Below, piece by piece: positions 1 to 7,279 of a stretch of 64,000 nucleotides of DNA (position 1 is its first letter; each line of letters opens with the position of its first letter). Below the pieces are notes generated by a model. That model ran no database searches. It saw nothing but the letters and a program-made list of their open reading frames with translations, and was not told the DNA's origin. Origin of the DNA: Rhizobium mongolense subsp. loessense. Lineage in GTDB: Bacteria > Pseudomonadota > Alphaproteobacteria > Rhizobiales > Rhizobiaceae. The stretch spans positions 643,097 to 707,096 of the forward strand of contig NZ_FMTM01000003.1 in assembly GCF_900099775.1 (NCBI RefSeq), read 5' to 3'. A program made the position numbers and the translations under genes.

Positions 1-1275
1 CGTGCCGGTGATTTCGCGTTCGCCGCCGGTCAGACTTTCGTTGATTTCGCGGGTGCGGGCAATCAGGATCTCGTTCAGCTGGCGGGCACGGTCGTTCAGC
101 GCCGCATTCAGCTTCTCGGCGCTGCTGTCCATAGTGGACGCACGCGTTTCGAACTGGCTGAGCAGCTGCTCACCGCGATCATTGAGGTTGGAGGTAAGCG
201 ATTCCAGGCGCGTGTCGAATTCGTGCGCCAGTGCAAAACCGGAGGAGGTCAGCGTCTGCAGCAGCGAGTCGGTCTTGGCTGCGAGAAGCGAACCGAGCGA
301 CTGGATTGCGGTTTCCGATTTTTCCGTCAGCGTCGCAGCCCGGGTGTCGATCATCGATGCGAAGGCTTCGCCTGACGTCGCAAGGCGCACGGCGATCTCT
401 TCCGTCGCGAGCGAAAGGTCTTCCTTCAGCTGGTCATGGACGCCGACGATCGAGCTGCGGATGCGCTCCGCGTGATTGACGATCGCTTCGCGTTCGGAGC
501 CGAGTTCATGAACCAGGCCCCGCACGCGCAGTTCATTATCGGCATAGCTGCGCTCAAGCGCGTTGACTTCAGAGTGAACCAGGGTTTCAAGCTCGGAAGC
601 GCGCGCGATCGTGCGCTCGATGCCTTCGTTCATGGCGGAGACTTCACGGCGAACGGCTTGGCCGACCGTCATGATGCGTTCGGATGCGATCGTTTCCGGT
701 TCGGAGAGACGCAATGCCACTTCCGCCATGGAGCGGGCGGCGTTGCGCATGTCCTGAGCGCGCGAGATCATGATTGCAAAGGCATAGAACAGAAGCACCG
801 GCACGATGATGCCGATGATGCCGGCAATGACGCCGGGGAGGGCAACGACATCGGTGACGGAACGGATCTGCCAGATCTGCGGCGAGTAGAGCAGGGCCAT
901 CAGGCCGACGCCGCCGACGATCCACAGCAGCGAGAAGAGCGTGGCGTTGCGCACAGCCGAACGCGTCGACCCGCCGTCCAGCGATTTCAGAATGGAGGCC
1001 GCCGTCATGCGGTTTGCATCGTTCGCCGCAGCCAGTGCCGGGGCGCGGGCCACCTGCTCCGCCCTGGCGCCGCGGCCGCGGCGGCGCTGACTCTCATCCT
1101 GGTCCTGCTGATTGCTGCGGGCAGATGGCGTATCGGACACTTTGGCCTCCGGGGCGTCAGGCGTTTTAGCGCCGCGAGACGGCGCCTTCTGCTGGCTGAA
1201 GTCGATCTGGAGAGCTTCGTCCAATGCTTTGAACGCCTTGTCCTCGATCGACTCGCTGTACTTGTTGTTCGCCAT
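1..1275 (-). CDS. Long membrane-anchored coiled-coil protein (kinesin-like/apolipoprotein-like), N-terminal 425 codons only
   Basis: The minus-strand frame is open from an ATG at 1275 to the window edge with no stop, so the C-terminus is missing. The first ~105 residues are polar and charged, with an Arg-rich patch (QRRRGRGARAE). Two hydrophobic segments follow at about residues 112-132 and 145-172. The rest is a regular heptad-like helix rich in Glu, Leu, Ala and Arg, with repeated blocks such as LTSNLNDRGEQLLSQFETRA. Rhizobial genomes carry very long proteins of this build, annotated as kinesin-like or apolipoprotein-domain proteins; I recognise the architecture but not a proven function. 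A role at the envelope or in cell morphology is inference. It is divergent from the Hpt gene at 1739, and the shared intergenic region holds two CtrA boxes, suggesting cell-cycle-timed expression. Confidence 0.8.
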   Translation of the reverse strand, partial: MANNKYSESIEDKAFKALDEALQIDFSQQKAPSRGAKTPDAPEAKVSDTPSARSNQQDQDESQRRRGRGARAEQVARAPALAAANDANRMTAASILKSLDGGSTRSAVRNATLFSLLWIVGGVGLMALLYSPQIWQIRSVTDVVALPGVIAGIIGIIVPVLLFYAFAIMISRAQDMRNAARSMAEVALRLSEPETIASERIMTVGQAVRREVSAMNEGIERTIARASELETLVHSEVNALERSYADNELRVRGLVHELGSEREAIVNHAERIRSSIVGVHDQLKEDLSLATEEIAVRLATSGEAFASMIDTRAATLTEKSETAIQSLGSLLAAKTDSLLQTLTSSGFALAHEFDTRLESLTSNLNDRGEQLLSQFETRASTMDSSAEKLNAALNDRARQLNEILIARTREINESLTGGEREITGT

Positions 1276-1555
1276 TCGGTTACGCCTCGTTACATCTCAG
1301 CCGGTTCAGCCGCATTACCCGGACAGTGCCGCGTCCGGATGCCAACCTTTGCCTCTGACCTTCCCATCCGAGCCGACGGACGGATAAGCATGTCATTTCA
1401 GAGTAGATAGCCGCTTTTTCAAACGGACGGTATCAAAACATTACCACTATCCAATTGGCCAGCAAAGGCGCGTACCATAAACCTAGTCTACTAGTATCGT
1501 AGTGACACATCCGGGCTTCCGAGACAATTAATGAAGCCTTGCTAATCACCATCCA

Positions 1556-1571
1556 TTAATCCGTTGTTAAC
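1556..1571. promoter_or_regulatory. CtrA box (TTAA-N7-TTAAC), perfect
   Basis: TTAA at 1556-1559, seven spacer bases, TTAAC at 1567-1571. This matches the full alphaproteobacterial CtrA recognition sequence with correct spacing. A further TTAAC lies at 1577-1581. Confidence 0.75.
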
Positions 1572-1617
1572 ATAATTTAACGCAGGCGGACGTCGAAAAA
1601 CCAATAATTTAGGGGCG

Positions 1618-1633
1618 TTAAGCGGTTGTTAAC
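1618..1633. promoter_or_regulatory. CtrA box (TTAA-N7-TTAAC), perfect
   Basis: TTAA at 1618-1621, seven bases, TTAAC at 1629-1633, followed directly by CAT so that the right half reads TTAACCAT, the form preferred in Sinorhizobium. It lies about 105 bases upstream of the Hpt start codon. Confidence 0.78.
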
Positions 1634-1738
1634 CATAGCGATAGAATTCCGCCCTCAATGTGCCAGAATTTAACGCGATCGCCACTCTCCAACCGCACTG
1701 TGAATCCACCTGCGGGGTGAAGACGGGAGAATTGGCAC

Positions 1739-2107
1739 ATGGCAGCAGTCAGTATTGCGTTCGAGGCGCCGGATAATTCAAACGGGCCTTGCCCCTCGAA
1801 GGGTCGCCCGATCGACCTTGTTCATCTGGCAAAGCAGACGATGGGCGACAAGGCGCTTGAAGTCGAGGTCCTGAAGATATTTGCGCGCCAGGCACGCGCC
1901 TGCCTGCAGGAGGTTTCTTCGGGCGATGCAAAGAAGATGCAAGCCGCTGCCCATCGGCTGAAAGGGGCGGCGAGCGCGGTTGGGGCCTTCCAGGTATCCG
2001 AAGCGGCAGACATGCTCGAGAACAATTGCGGCGATGCAGCGTGCATGGCCGCGGTCGGAGCCGCCGTCGTCGAAGCCGAAAATTTCATTCTCAAGCTCAG
2101 CCGCTAG
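1739..2107 (+). CDS. Hpt-domain histidine phosphotransfer protein
   Basis: A 122-residue single-domain protein. The segment AAHRLKGAASAVGA around residues 70-84 is the Hpt signature, and His72 is the expected phospho-accepting residue. The helices either side fit a four-helix bundle. It should relay phosphate between hybrid kinases and response regulators in the cytoplasm. The start is supported by GGGAGA eight bases upstream. It stands alone, with its own terminator downstream and a CtrA-box promoter upstream. It is not ChpT, the CckA-to-CtrA phosphotransferase, which is larger and has a degenerate kinase fold. Its partner cannot be read from the sequence, though the hybrid kinase CckA is encoded 9 kb away. 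Confidence 0.85.
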   Translation: MAAVSIAFEAPDNSNGPCPSKGRPIDLVHLAKQTMGDKALEVEVLKIFARQARACLQEVSSGDAKKMQAAAHRLKGAASAVGAFQVSEAADMLENNCGDAACMAAVGAAVVEAENFILKLSR

Positions 2108-2131
2108 AGCCGGGCATTTTGAGGCACTCGG

Positions 2132-2166
2132 CCCGCTGCTCCATTCCGGAACAGCGGGTCTTTTTG
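2132..2166 (+). terminator. Rho-independent terminator after the Hpt gene
   Basis: CCCGCTG...CAGCGGG stem (11 positions with one mismatch, loop ATTCC) followed by TCTTTTT, 25 bases after the Hpt stop codon. Confidence 0.8.
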
Positions 2167-2310
2167 TGGCCAGCGGTATGACGCAAATGGAAAAGCCCGT
2201 CGCTTTTAAATATGGAATGTAACCGTGAAGGCCGTCGATGTTGACTGCCCATCGGATTTGTTGGAAGAAAAATTTCGATCCTCCCTCTTCATGTAATACC
2301 GGAAAGCATC

Positions 2311-2631
2311 ATGCCCAAACTGACTATCGTCGCCTTCGACGGCACGCGCTTCGATCTGGATGTCGATCAAGGCTCCACCGTGATGGAGAATGCCGTGCGC
2401 AACTCGGTGCCAGGCATAGAAGCCGAGTGCGGCGGCGCATGCGCCTGTGCGACCTGTCATGTCTATGTCGACGAAGAATGGGCCGAGCGCGTTGGCCCTC
2501 CGGAAGCGATGGAAGAAGACATGCTCGACTTCGCCTTCGATGTCCGCCCGACTTCGCGGCTTTCATGCCAGATCAGAATGAAGGCGGCGCTCGACGGACT
2601 TATCGTCCAGGTTCCCGAGCGCCAGGCCTGA
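2311..2631 (+). CDS. 2Fe-2S ferredoxin, adrenodoxin/ferredoxin-VI type
   Basis: A 106-residue ferredoxin. The cluster ligands are Cys40, Cys46, Cys49 (C-x5-C-x2-C in [15 protein letters not shown]) and Cys86 (SRLSCQI), the arrangement of adrenodoxin and bacterial FdVI/Isc ferredoxins rather than plant-type ferredoxins. Cys44 is an extra cysteine. It carries single electrons in the cytoplasm to cytochromes P450, Fe-S assembly or hydroxylases; no partner is encoded next to it. The length is normal. GGAAAG lies shortly before the ATG. Confidence 0.92.
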   Translation: MPKLTIVAFDGTRFDLDVDQGSTVMENAVRNSVPGIEAECGGACACATCHVYVDEEWAERVGPPEAMEEDMLDFAFDVRPTSRLSCQIRMKAALDGLIVQVPERQA

Positions 2632-2638
2632 TCTGCGC

Positions 2639-2673
2639 AAAAAAAGCCTCGCGCGCCGGCTGACGTGCGAGGC
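2639..2673 (-). terminator. Minus-strand terminator with no close gene
   Basis: GCCTCGC (2646-2652) pairs with GCGAGGC (2667-2673). On the minus strand the hairpin is followed by seven T residues (A run at 2639-2645). Read on the plus strand there is no T tract, so it does not suit the ferredoxin gene. The nearest minus-strand stop codon is 240 bases upstream, at 2914. Confidence 0.6.
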
Positions 2674-2913
2674 GAGGCGGGCGCATAACCATCGGGCGAG
2701 GGAGGACCGCCCGCGGCTTAGAACGCGCCAGGAGAACCCAGTAACAAAAGATCAGGTCAATCCCACCTGAACTTCCGAATGTGTTCATATTAGCGCGTGC
2801 GGGTTGAGTCGCATATCGCTAATTTTCATCATTAACAGGCTTTGGAGGAGGAAAGCTTCGCGTGAGTTCCGTTGCTCAGCTAACGATATCGCGTGCTTAT
2901 TCCGAAAATTGGA

Positions 2914-3519
2914 CTACCTTACGCTGCCGGACGAGCTGATTCGCTTGTTAAGCAAGCGCATCATCCTGCTCTGAAAGTTGACCGCCTCGATGCGGTCGAA
3001 ACGCGCCTGCAACCTGTCGTGTTCGTCTATTCCGCGATTTGATTCTTCCGTGACGAGCTCTTGCATAGCTCCACAGCTGCGCTGGGCGGGCAGTGCGAGG
3101 ATCCGTCGTTCCATGACACGTGCTTGTGTGCGGGCGATCTCCGCGTGCCGCTCCTCATGCCTCTTGATGTCGCTCGAGAGTGCATCCCAGATCGTCGACA
3201 GCTGTTTGCTGGCGCCGTTGCGGTTTCGCCAGCGTGGCAAGATGATCTGCGTGTGAACGGTCACCTTTGCGCTGGCTATGCGGCAGCGGCCGTTGCTCTG
3301 CACGTAGGTGGCCTCGCCGCCGAAGCGGATTTTCGTGGCGCCGGGGTGGCGCGCGGACGAGCCGCTCGCCGTCGGCCCGCGGCGGCTCAATTCCTCATCG
3401 AGCTCGCCGGCGCTCTTTCCGCGGATGTCGAAATAGGAGTAGCTTTTGGTCGCAACGACTTGAGCCGAGGCGGGAATGCAGAGGGCAGCCGTCATGGAAA
3501 AAGCAAGGACGAAACGCAT
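2914..3519 (-). CDS. Secreted DUF922 protein, putative Zn-dependent protease
   Basis: From the ATG at 3519 the product has a classic signal peptide (MRFVLAFSMTAALCIPASA, cleavage before Gln), then about 180 residues. The segment KRHEERHAEIARTQ holds an H-E-x-x-H zinc motif, typical of the DUF922 family, which is described as predicted secreted zinc proteases. The acidic/basic stretch after it (EHDRLQARFDRIEAV) is also as in the family. An ATG seven codons upstream (3540) is an alternative start. The longer frame reaching 3732 is unlikely, because it would overlap the start of folP. Periplasmic location is inferred; the substrate is unknown. Confidence 0.75.
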   Translation of the reverse strand: MRFVLAFSMTAALCIPASAQVVATKSYSYFDIRGKSAGELDEELSRRGPTASGSSARHPGATKIRFGGEATYVQSNGRCRIASAKVTVHTQIILPRWRNRNGASKQLSTIWDALSSDIKRHEERHAEIARTQARVMERRILALPAQRSCGAMQELVTEESNRGIDEHDRLQARFDRIEAVNFQSRMMRLLNKRISSSGSVR

Positions 3520-3643
3520 ATTACCCGATGCGGAAGGCATTCTTGACGCTACCTGTGTTGAAGTTCGGCGGAGCTTGGGGCATAGCCACCGCGAGCGCAA
3601 TATAGGGCGTCGGCTTTTTTTATTATCAATGGGATAAACCCCG

Positions 3644-4507
3644 ATGCTACAGCTTCGAAACAGTTTCTGGCGTGTGGCGCATGGCCGCGAAATAGAACTC
3701 GGGCCGCGCGGCGTAATCATGGCGATCATCAATGTGACGCCCGATTCCTTTTCGGATGGCGGACGCTACGAAAGCGTGGATGCCGCCGTAGAGCATGCCC
3801 TTCAGTCCGTCAGCGAGGGGGCCGCGATCATCGACATCGGCGGGGAGTCGACACGCCCCGGTGCTGCCGAAGTCAGCCGTGCGGAAGAGCAGTCCCGCGT
3901 GCTGCCGGTGATCGAGGCTCTGCGCGGCAGGAGCGATGCGCTGATCTCGATCGACACCTACCGGGCGGAGACAGCACGGCTCGCCGTCGGGGCCGGCGCG
4001 CATATCATCAACGACGTCTTCGGCTTGCAGAAAGAGGCGGAGATCGCGAAGGTCTCGACCGATACCGGTGCCGGACTCTGCCTCATGCATACGGGTCGCG
4101 AACGCGAGAAGCTTCCGGACGTGATTGCGGACCAATATCATTTCTTGGTTCGCTCCCTGGAGATCGCCGCTAAGGCAGGCGTCATGCGCGAGCGGATCGT
4201 GCTTGATCCGGGATTCGGCTTTGCCAAGGATGCCGACGAGAACCTGGAGCTGATGGCTCGGTTTGCCGAATTGCAACGTTTCGGATTGCCGCTGCTGGCC
4301 GGCACGTCGCGAAAGCGCTTCGTCGGTGCGGTCACAGGACGGGATGCGGCTGAGCGCGACGTTGCGACGGCGGCGAGCAGCGCACTGCTCAGGCTACAGG
4401 GTGCTGCGATTTTCCGGGTGCACAATGTCGCAATCAACAGGGATGCGCTGGCGGTCGCGGATGCTATGCTGGCGGCGCGCCGAGATTTCGAGCAAAGAGA
4501 AGGCTGA
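3644..4507 (+). CDS. folP: Dihydropteroate synthase
   Basis: 287 residues. It condenses 6-hydroxymethyl-dihydropterin pyrophosphate with p-aminobenzoate, the sulfonamide-sensitive step of folate synthesis. The family signatures are present in order: MAIINVTPDSFSDGG (about 26-40), IIDIGGESTRPG, ISIDTYRAE, HIINDVFG, LDPGFGFAK and AGTSRKRFVG. The first gene of a tight folP-folB-folK operon; its TGA overlaps the folB ATG by one base. The ribosome site before 3644 is weak. The gene is divergent from the DUF922 gene. Confidence 0.97.
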   Translation: MLQLRNSFWRVAHGREIELGPRGVIMAIINVTPDSFSDGGRYESVDAAVEHALQSVSEGAAIIDIGGESTRPGAAEVSRAEEQSRVLPVIEALRGRSDALISIDTYRAETARLAVGAGAHIINDVFGLQKEAEIAKVSTDTGAGLCLMHTGREREKLPDVIADQYHFLVRSLEIAAKAGVMRERIVLDPGFGFAKDADENLELMARFAELQRFGLPLLAGTSRKRFVGAVTGRDAAERDVATAASSALLRLQGAAIFRVHNVAINRDALAVADAMLAARRDFEQREG

Positions 4508-4878
4508 TGGGTATGAAATATACAATCACGCTGCAGAATTGCGCCTTCTTTGCGCGTCACGGGGTTCACGATGAAGAGGAGTTTCTCGGCCAGCGGTTCT
4601 TCGTCGATGCCGAGCTCGACGTCATCGCAGCGGGTGCGCTCGAAAGCGACTCGATCGACGATACCGTGAATTACGGGATTGCCTTCACCATGATCGAGGA
4701 GATCGTCACCGGCAAACGGCGCAATCTGATCGAAGCGCTGGCGCTCGATATCGCCAAGGGCCTTTGCGAAAAGTTTCATCAGGTCAGGCGCGCCAAAATC
4801 ACGGTGCGCAAGCCGAACGCGCCAGTACCCGGCGTCCTCGATTTCGTACAGGTGAGCGTTGAACACTTTGCCGGTTGA
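4507..4878 (+). CDS. folB: Dihydroneopterin aldolase
   Basis: 123 residues. It cleaves dihydroneopterin to 6-hydroxymethyl-dihydropterin and glycolaldehyde, supplying the FolK substrate. The protein shows the FolB pattern FFARHGVHDEEEFLGQRFFVD near the N-terminus, NYGIAFTMIEEIV in the middle and ITVRKPNAPVPG at the end. Start ATG overlaps the folP stop (TGATG), and the 3' end overlaps folK by 20 bases, so the three genes are translationally coupled. Confidence 0.95.
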   Translation: MGMKYTITLQNCAFFARHGVHDEEEFLGQRFFVDAELDVIAAGALESDSIDDTVNYGIAFTMIEEIVTGKRRNLIEALALDIAKGLCEKFHQVRRAKITVRKPNAPVPGVLDFVQVSVEHFAG

Positions 4879-5386
4879 TCATTTCAGGCCCGCCACGCTC
4901 GGTCTGGGCGGCAATCTAGGCGATCCCGTGAAATCGATGGCTGCCGCCCTGCGGGAGCTCGACGGCCGTGACGATTGCCGGGTCATCGCCGTGTCGCGGC
5001 TCTACCGCACGCCGCCCTGGGGCAAGACGGACCAGTCCTTCTTCTTTAATGCATGCGCGGCACTCGATACGTTGCTCGAACCGGAGGTGTTGCTCGACGT
5101 CTGTCTCGGCATCGAGCGCGACATGAAGCGCGAGCGCATCGAGCGTTGGGGACCGCGCACGCTGGACATCGATCTGCTAACATTCGACGACATCGAACAG
5201 GGAGCGCCGAGGCTGGAACTGCCGCATCCGCGCATGACCGAGCGAGGCTTCGTTCTGATGCCGCTTGCGGATTTTGCCGCGGACGTCATCGTCAAGGGCC
5301 GCACCGTCGCTGATTGGCTTTCCCGAGCAGATATCCAAGGCATCGAGATCGCCGATGCCGATCGCGAGTGGTGGCACCGCGCCTGA
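4859..5386 (+). CDS. folK: 2-amino-4-hydroxy-6-hydroxymethyldihydropteridine pyrophosphokinase
   Basis: 175 residues. It transfers pyrophosphate from ATP to hydroxymethyl-dihydropterin, making the FolP substrate. Signatures: LGLGGNLGDPVKSM at the N-terminus, SRLYRTPPWG, FFFNACAALDT, and the hallmark RWGPRTLDIDLLTFDD followed by LPHPRMTERGFVLMPL. The start is a TTG at 4859 inside the folB 3' end; no ATG fits, and the overlap is typical of coupled translation. The last gene of the fol operon. Confidence 0.95.
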   Translation: MNTLPVDHFRPATLGLGGNLGDPVKSMAAALRELDGRDDCRVIAVSRLYRTPPWGKTDQSFFFNACAALDTLLEPEVLLDVCLGIERDMKRERIERWGPRTLDIDLLTFDDIEQGAPRLELPHPRMTERGFVLMPLADFAADVIVKGRTVADWLSRADIQGIEIADADREWWHRA

Positions 5387-5390
5387 AATG

Positions 5391-5416
5391 AAAAAGCGGC
5401 GGAAAATCCGCCGCTT
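5391..5416 (-). terminator. Terminator for the 5442-5993 gene
   Basis: AAGCGGCGGA / TCCGCCGCTT stem (10 bp) with a three-base loop. On the minus strand it is followed by a T run (A run at 5391-5395). It sits between convergent folK and the secreted-protein gene and may act on both strands. Confidence 0.75.
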
Positions 5417-5441
5417 AGGGGTGTCTGCTACCGTACAGCTC

Positions 5442-5993
5442 TTACTCGACGGAGCCGACCGTCATTTCATCGATCTGGCGGGTCAGCGTCAGGCCGATCA
5501 CAGGGACCATGCGATCCTCGACCTTTACCGACACGGTGACGTTCATCGTCTTGTCGTCGCGGACGCGGGCGATCATCGCGCCGTTCAGCTTGGCGCGGTT
5601 CAGGCCGACGACAACGGTGTCCTGTGTCACGGTTCCCGAGACAACATCGAGACCCTTACCGGCGGCGCCATCAAGGAATTTGCCTTTATAACCGCCGCGC
5701 GACTGGGTGATGAGGGCGGACATCGGCTGTTTGAAGACGCCGACGCGGCAAGAGCCGTCGAGCTTGATGCCGGCGCCGCCGTCGCTCACGGCAGAACCGA
5801 TGAGGTTGCAGCTAAATTTCGTGCCCTTGTATTTGCCGGCGACGATTTCGCCCGGACCTCTCCAGTTGCCCGCAACAGACTCGAAGAAAGCCTTGTCGCG
5901 TGTGGCGGCGGTTGCAGCAGGGACAACATCGGCCGCCGGAGATAATGCCGCGGCGACGAGCCCGCATACGAAGAGAACTTTGCGCGAATACAT
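5442..5993 (-). CDS. Secreted protein of unknown function
   Basis: The ATG at 5993 has a good ribosome site (AAGGAAA) and gives a 183-residue product that starts with a signal peptide (MYSRKVLFVCGLVAAALSPA). The longer frame to 6119 has no such support. The mature part has repeated Gly-rich beta-like strands (VAGNWRGPGEIVAGKYKG, ITQSRGGYKGKFLDG) and ends in ...VGLTLTRQIDEMTV-type sequence. It resembles conserved rhizobial periplasmic proteins of unknown function; I cannot name a family. A TTAACCAT word (minus strand, 6046-6053) lies about 55 bases upstream and could be a CtrA half-site. Confidence 0.72.
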   Translation of the reverse strand: MYSRKVLFVCGLVAAALSPAADVVPAATAATRDKAFFESVAGNWRGPGEIVAGKYKGTKFSCNLIGSAVSDGGAGIKLDGSCRVGVFKQPMSALITQSRGGYKGKFLDGAAGKGLDVVSGTVTQDTVVVGLNRAKLNGAMIARVRDDKTMNVTVSVKVEDRMVPVIGLTLTRQIDEMTVGSVE

Positions 5994-6196
5994 GGATTTT
6001 CCTTGGCAAACACCACCCGTTACTGGCCAGCAGTCTTGCCGAATAATGGTTAATGCTTGGTTTCCAATGTGCCGAAATGCACGGAAACGAAGGGCTTTCG
6101 GAAGGTTCTCCAAATTCAATTCATAGTGCCAGTGCCATGAATTTCCTGCGTTCTGTAATTCCCTCCGTTACGGAAGGCGCCCGGGTGCGAAAATGT

Positions 6197-7279
6197 TTAC
6201 TTGCGACCGGTGCGGGGCACTACGGAGGGCGCCAGATCGCCGATGAAGTCGCCGATTCCCGGCCGCTTCAATGCGCGGAACGCAAGCGGACGGCACAGAT
6301 CCATCGCAGCTATGCCGATACGGGCTGTCATCAACCCGTTGATAATGCCTTCACCGAACCTGGCCGAGAGCTTGGAGGCAAGGCCGTGGCCCAGGACCTG
6401 TTGCACGAGGCTGTCGCCGACGGCGATCGAGCCGGTGACGGCGAGATGCGCCAGAACGTCCCGCATCAGGCGGATCATGCCAAGCGTGCCCGGCCTGCCG
6501 CCATAGAGCTCCGCCATGGCGCGGATCAGGCGCGAAGCTTCGAAAAGCACGTAGAGCAGATCGACGATCGCGCGCGGGCTGACAGCGGTGACGATCGAAA
6601 CGCGCTTCGATGAATTGACGATCAGCGCTCTTGCCTGGCGGTCCAGCGGCGCCAGTAATTCGCGTTCGGCGAGCGCGACGAGATGCGGCGCGTCGATGAT
6701 GTCGCCTTCGGCGGCTTTCAACGTTGCCCGGCCCTTGGCGGTTTCTGGCTTGCCGGCAAGCAGGTTTGAAAGGCTCTTCACAAGGGTGCGTGCCTTTGCG
6801 GGCTTCGTCTCCAGGATGGCGGCCTCCGCCTCGGCCTTGATCGTCTGCACCGCCGCGAGGCGCATTATACCCGCCGTTTCGCGGATCACGATGGCGACGA
6901 CGGCTAGTATGCCGATCGCGAGCGCCGCCAACGCCGTGTAACCAAGCCAGTCGGCGCGGGAAAAGAGGTCGCGGATCAGGCTGTCGGTCCACAGGCCGAA
7001 GGCGAGCGAAAGCAGAACGCCGAAAGCAGTTAGTGCGATCTTGGCAAAGGAGGTGCCCCGTTTGCGCGGCACTGCGACCGGCAAAGGGGAAATATCCTTG
7101 TCCGAAGTGATGAAGGGGTCGTCTTCGTCCGGTGTGAGGACGACTTCGCCGCCGAAGCTTGCCGGCTTGCGGGCATCCTGCTTCCTGTCCGTCTCGACGG
7201 GGCGCGGATCGTCCTCATAGGCAAAGGCCGCCGGGGTGCGGCGCGGCCGGTCCGAATCTCCAGAAGCGGGTTTGCTCAT
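6197..7279 (-). CDS. ycjF: YcjF-like inner-membrane protein (TIGR01620/DUF697)
   Basis: 360 residues. A charged N-terminal third (about 1-75) is followed by two adjacent hydrophobic segments (about 82-100 and 115-135, containing GVLLSLAFGLW and ALAALAIGILAVVAIVI). The C-terminal DUF697 region has NGLMTARIGIAAMDLCRPL near the end. The family sits in the inner membrane, and its function is not settled. The ATG overlaps the end of the ycjX-like gene by four bases (ATGA), so the two are one translational unit, as in Escherichia coli and other bacteria. Confidence 0.88.
   Translation of the reverse strand: MSKPASGDSDRPRRTPAAFAYEDDPRPVETDRKQDARKPASFGGEVVLTPDEDDPFITSDKDISPLPVAVPRKRGTSFAKIALTAFGVLLSLAFGLWTDSLIRDLFSRADWLGYTALAALAIGILAVVAIVIRETAGIMRLAAVQTIKAEAEAAILETKPAKARTLVKSLSNLLAGKPETAKGRATLKAAEGDIIDAPHLVALAERELLAPLDRQARALIVNSSKRVSIVTAVSPRAIVDLLYVLFEASRLIRAMAELYGGRPGTLGMIRLMRDVLAHLAVTGSIAVGDSLVQQVLGHGLASKLSARFGEGIINGLMTARIGIAAMDLCRPLAFRALKRPGIGDFIGDLAPSVVPRTGRK

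Larger units (their letters stand above)
1276..1738. promoter_or_regulatory. Divergent intergenic promoter region with CtrA boxes
   Basis: This 463-base AT-richer gap separates the coiled-coil protein gene (minus) and the Hpt gene (plus). No open frame in it looks coding. It contains repeated TTAAC words at 1567-1571, 1577-1581, 1629-1633 and 1670-1674. Four of these lie within about 110 bases, which is unusual in GC-rich rhizobial DNA and marks it as a control region. Confidence 0.7.

Noticed and set aside
436..1410. Long plus-strand open frame of 324 codons
   Set aside because: It is antisense to the coiled-coil protein gene, lacks family motifs and has poor low-complexity composition typical of shadows in GC-rich DNA.
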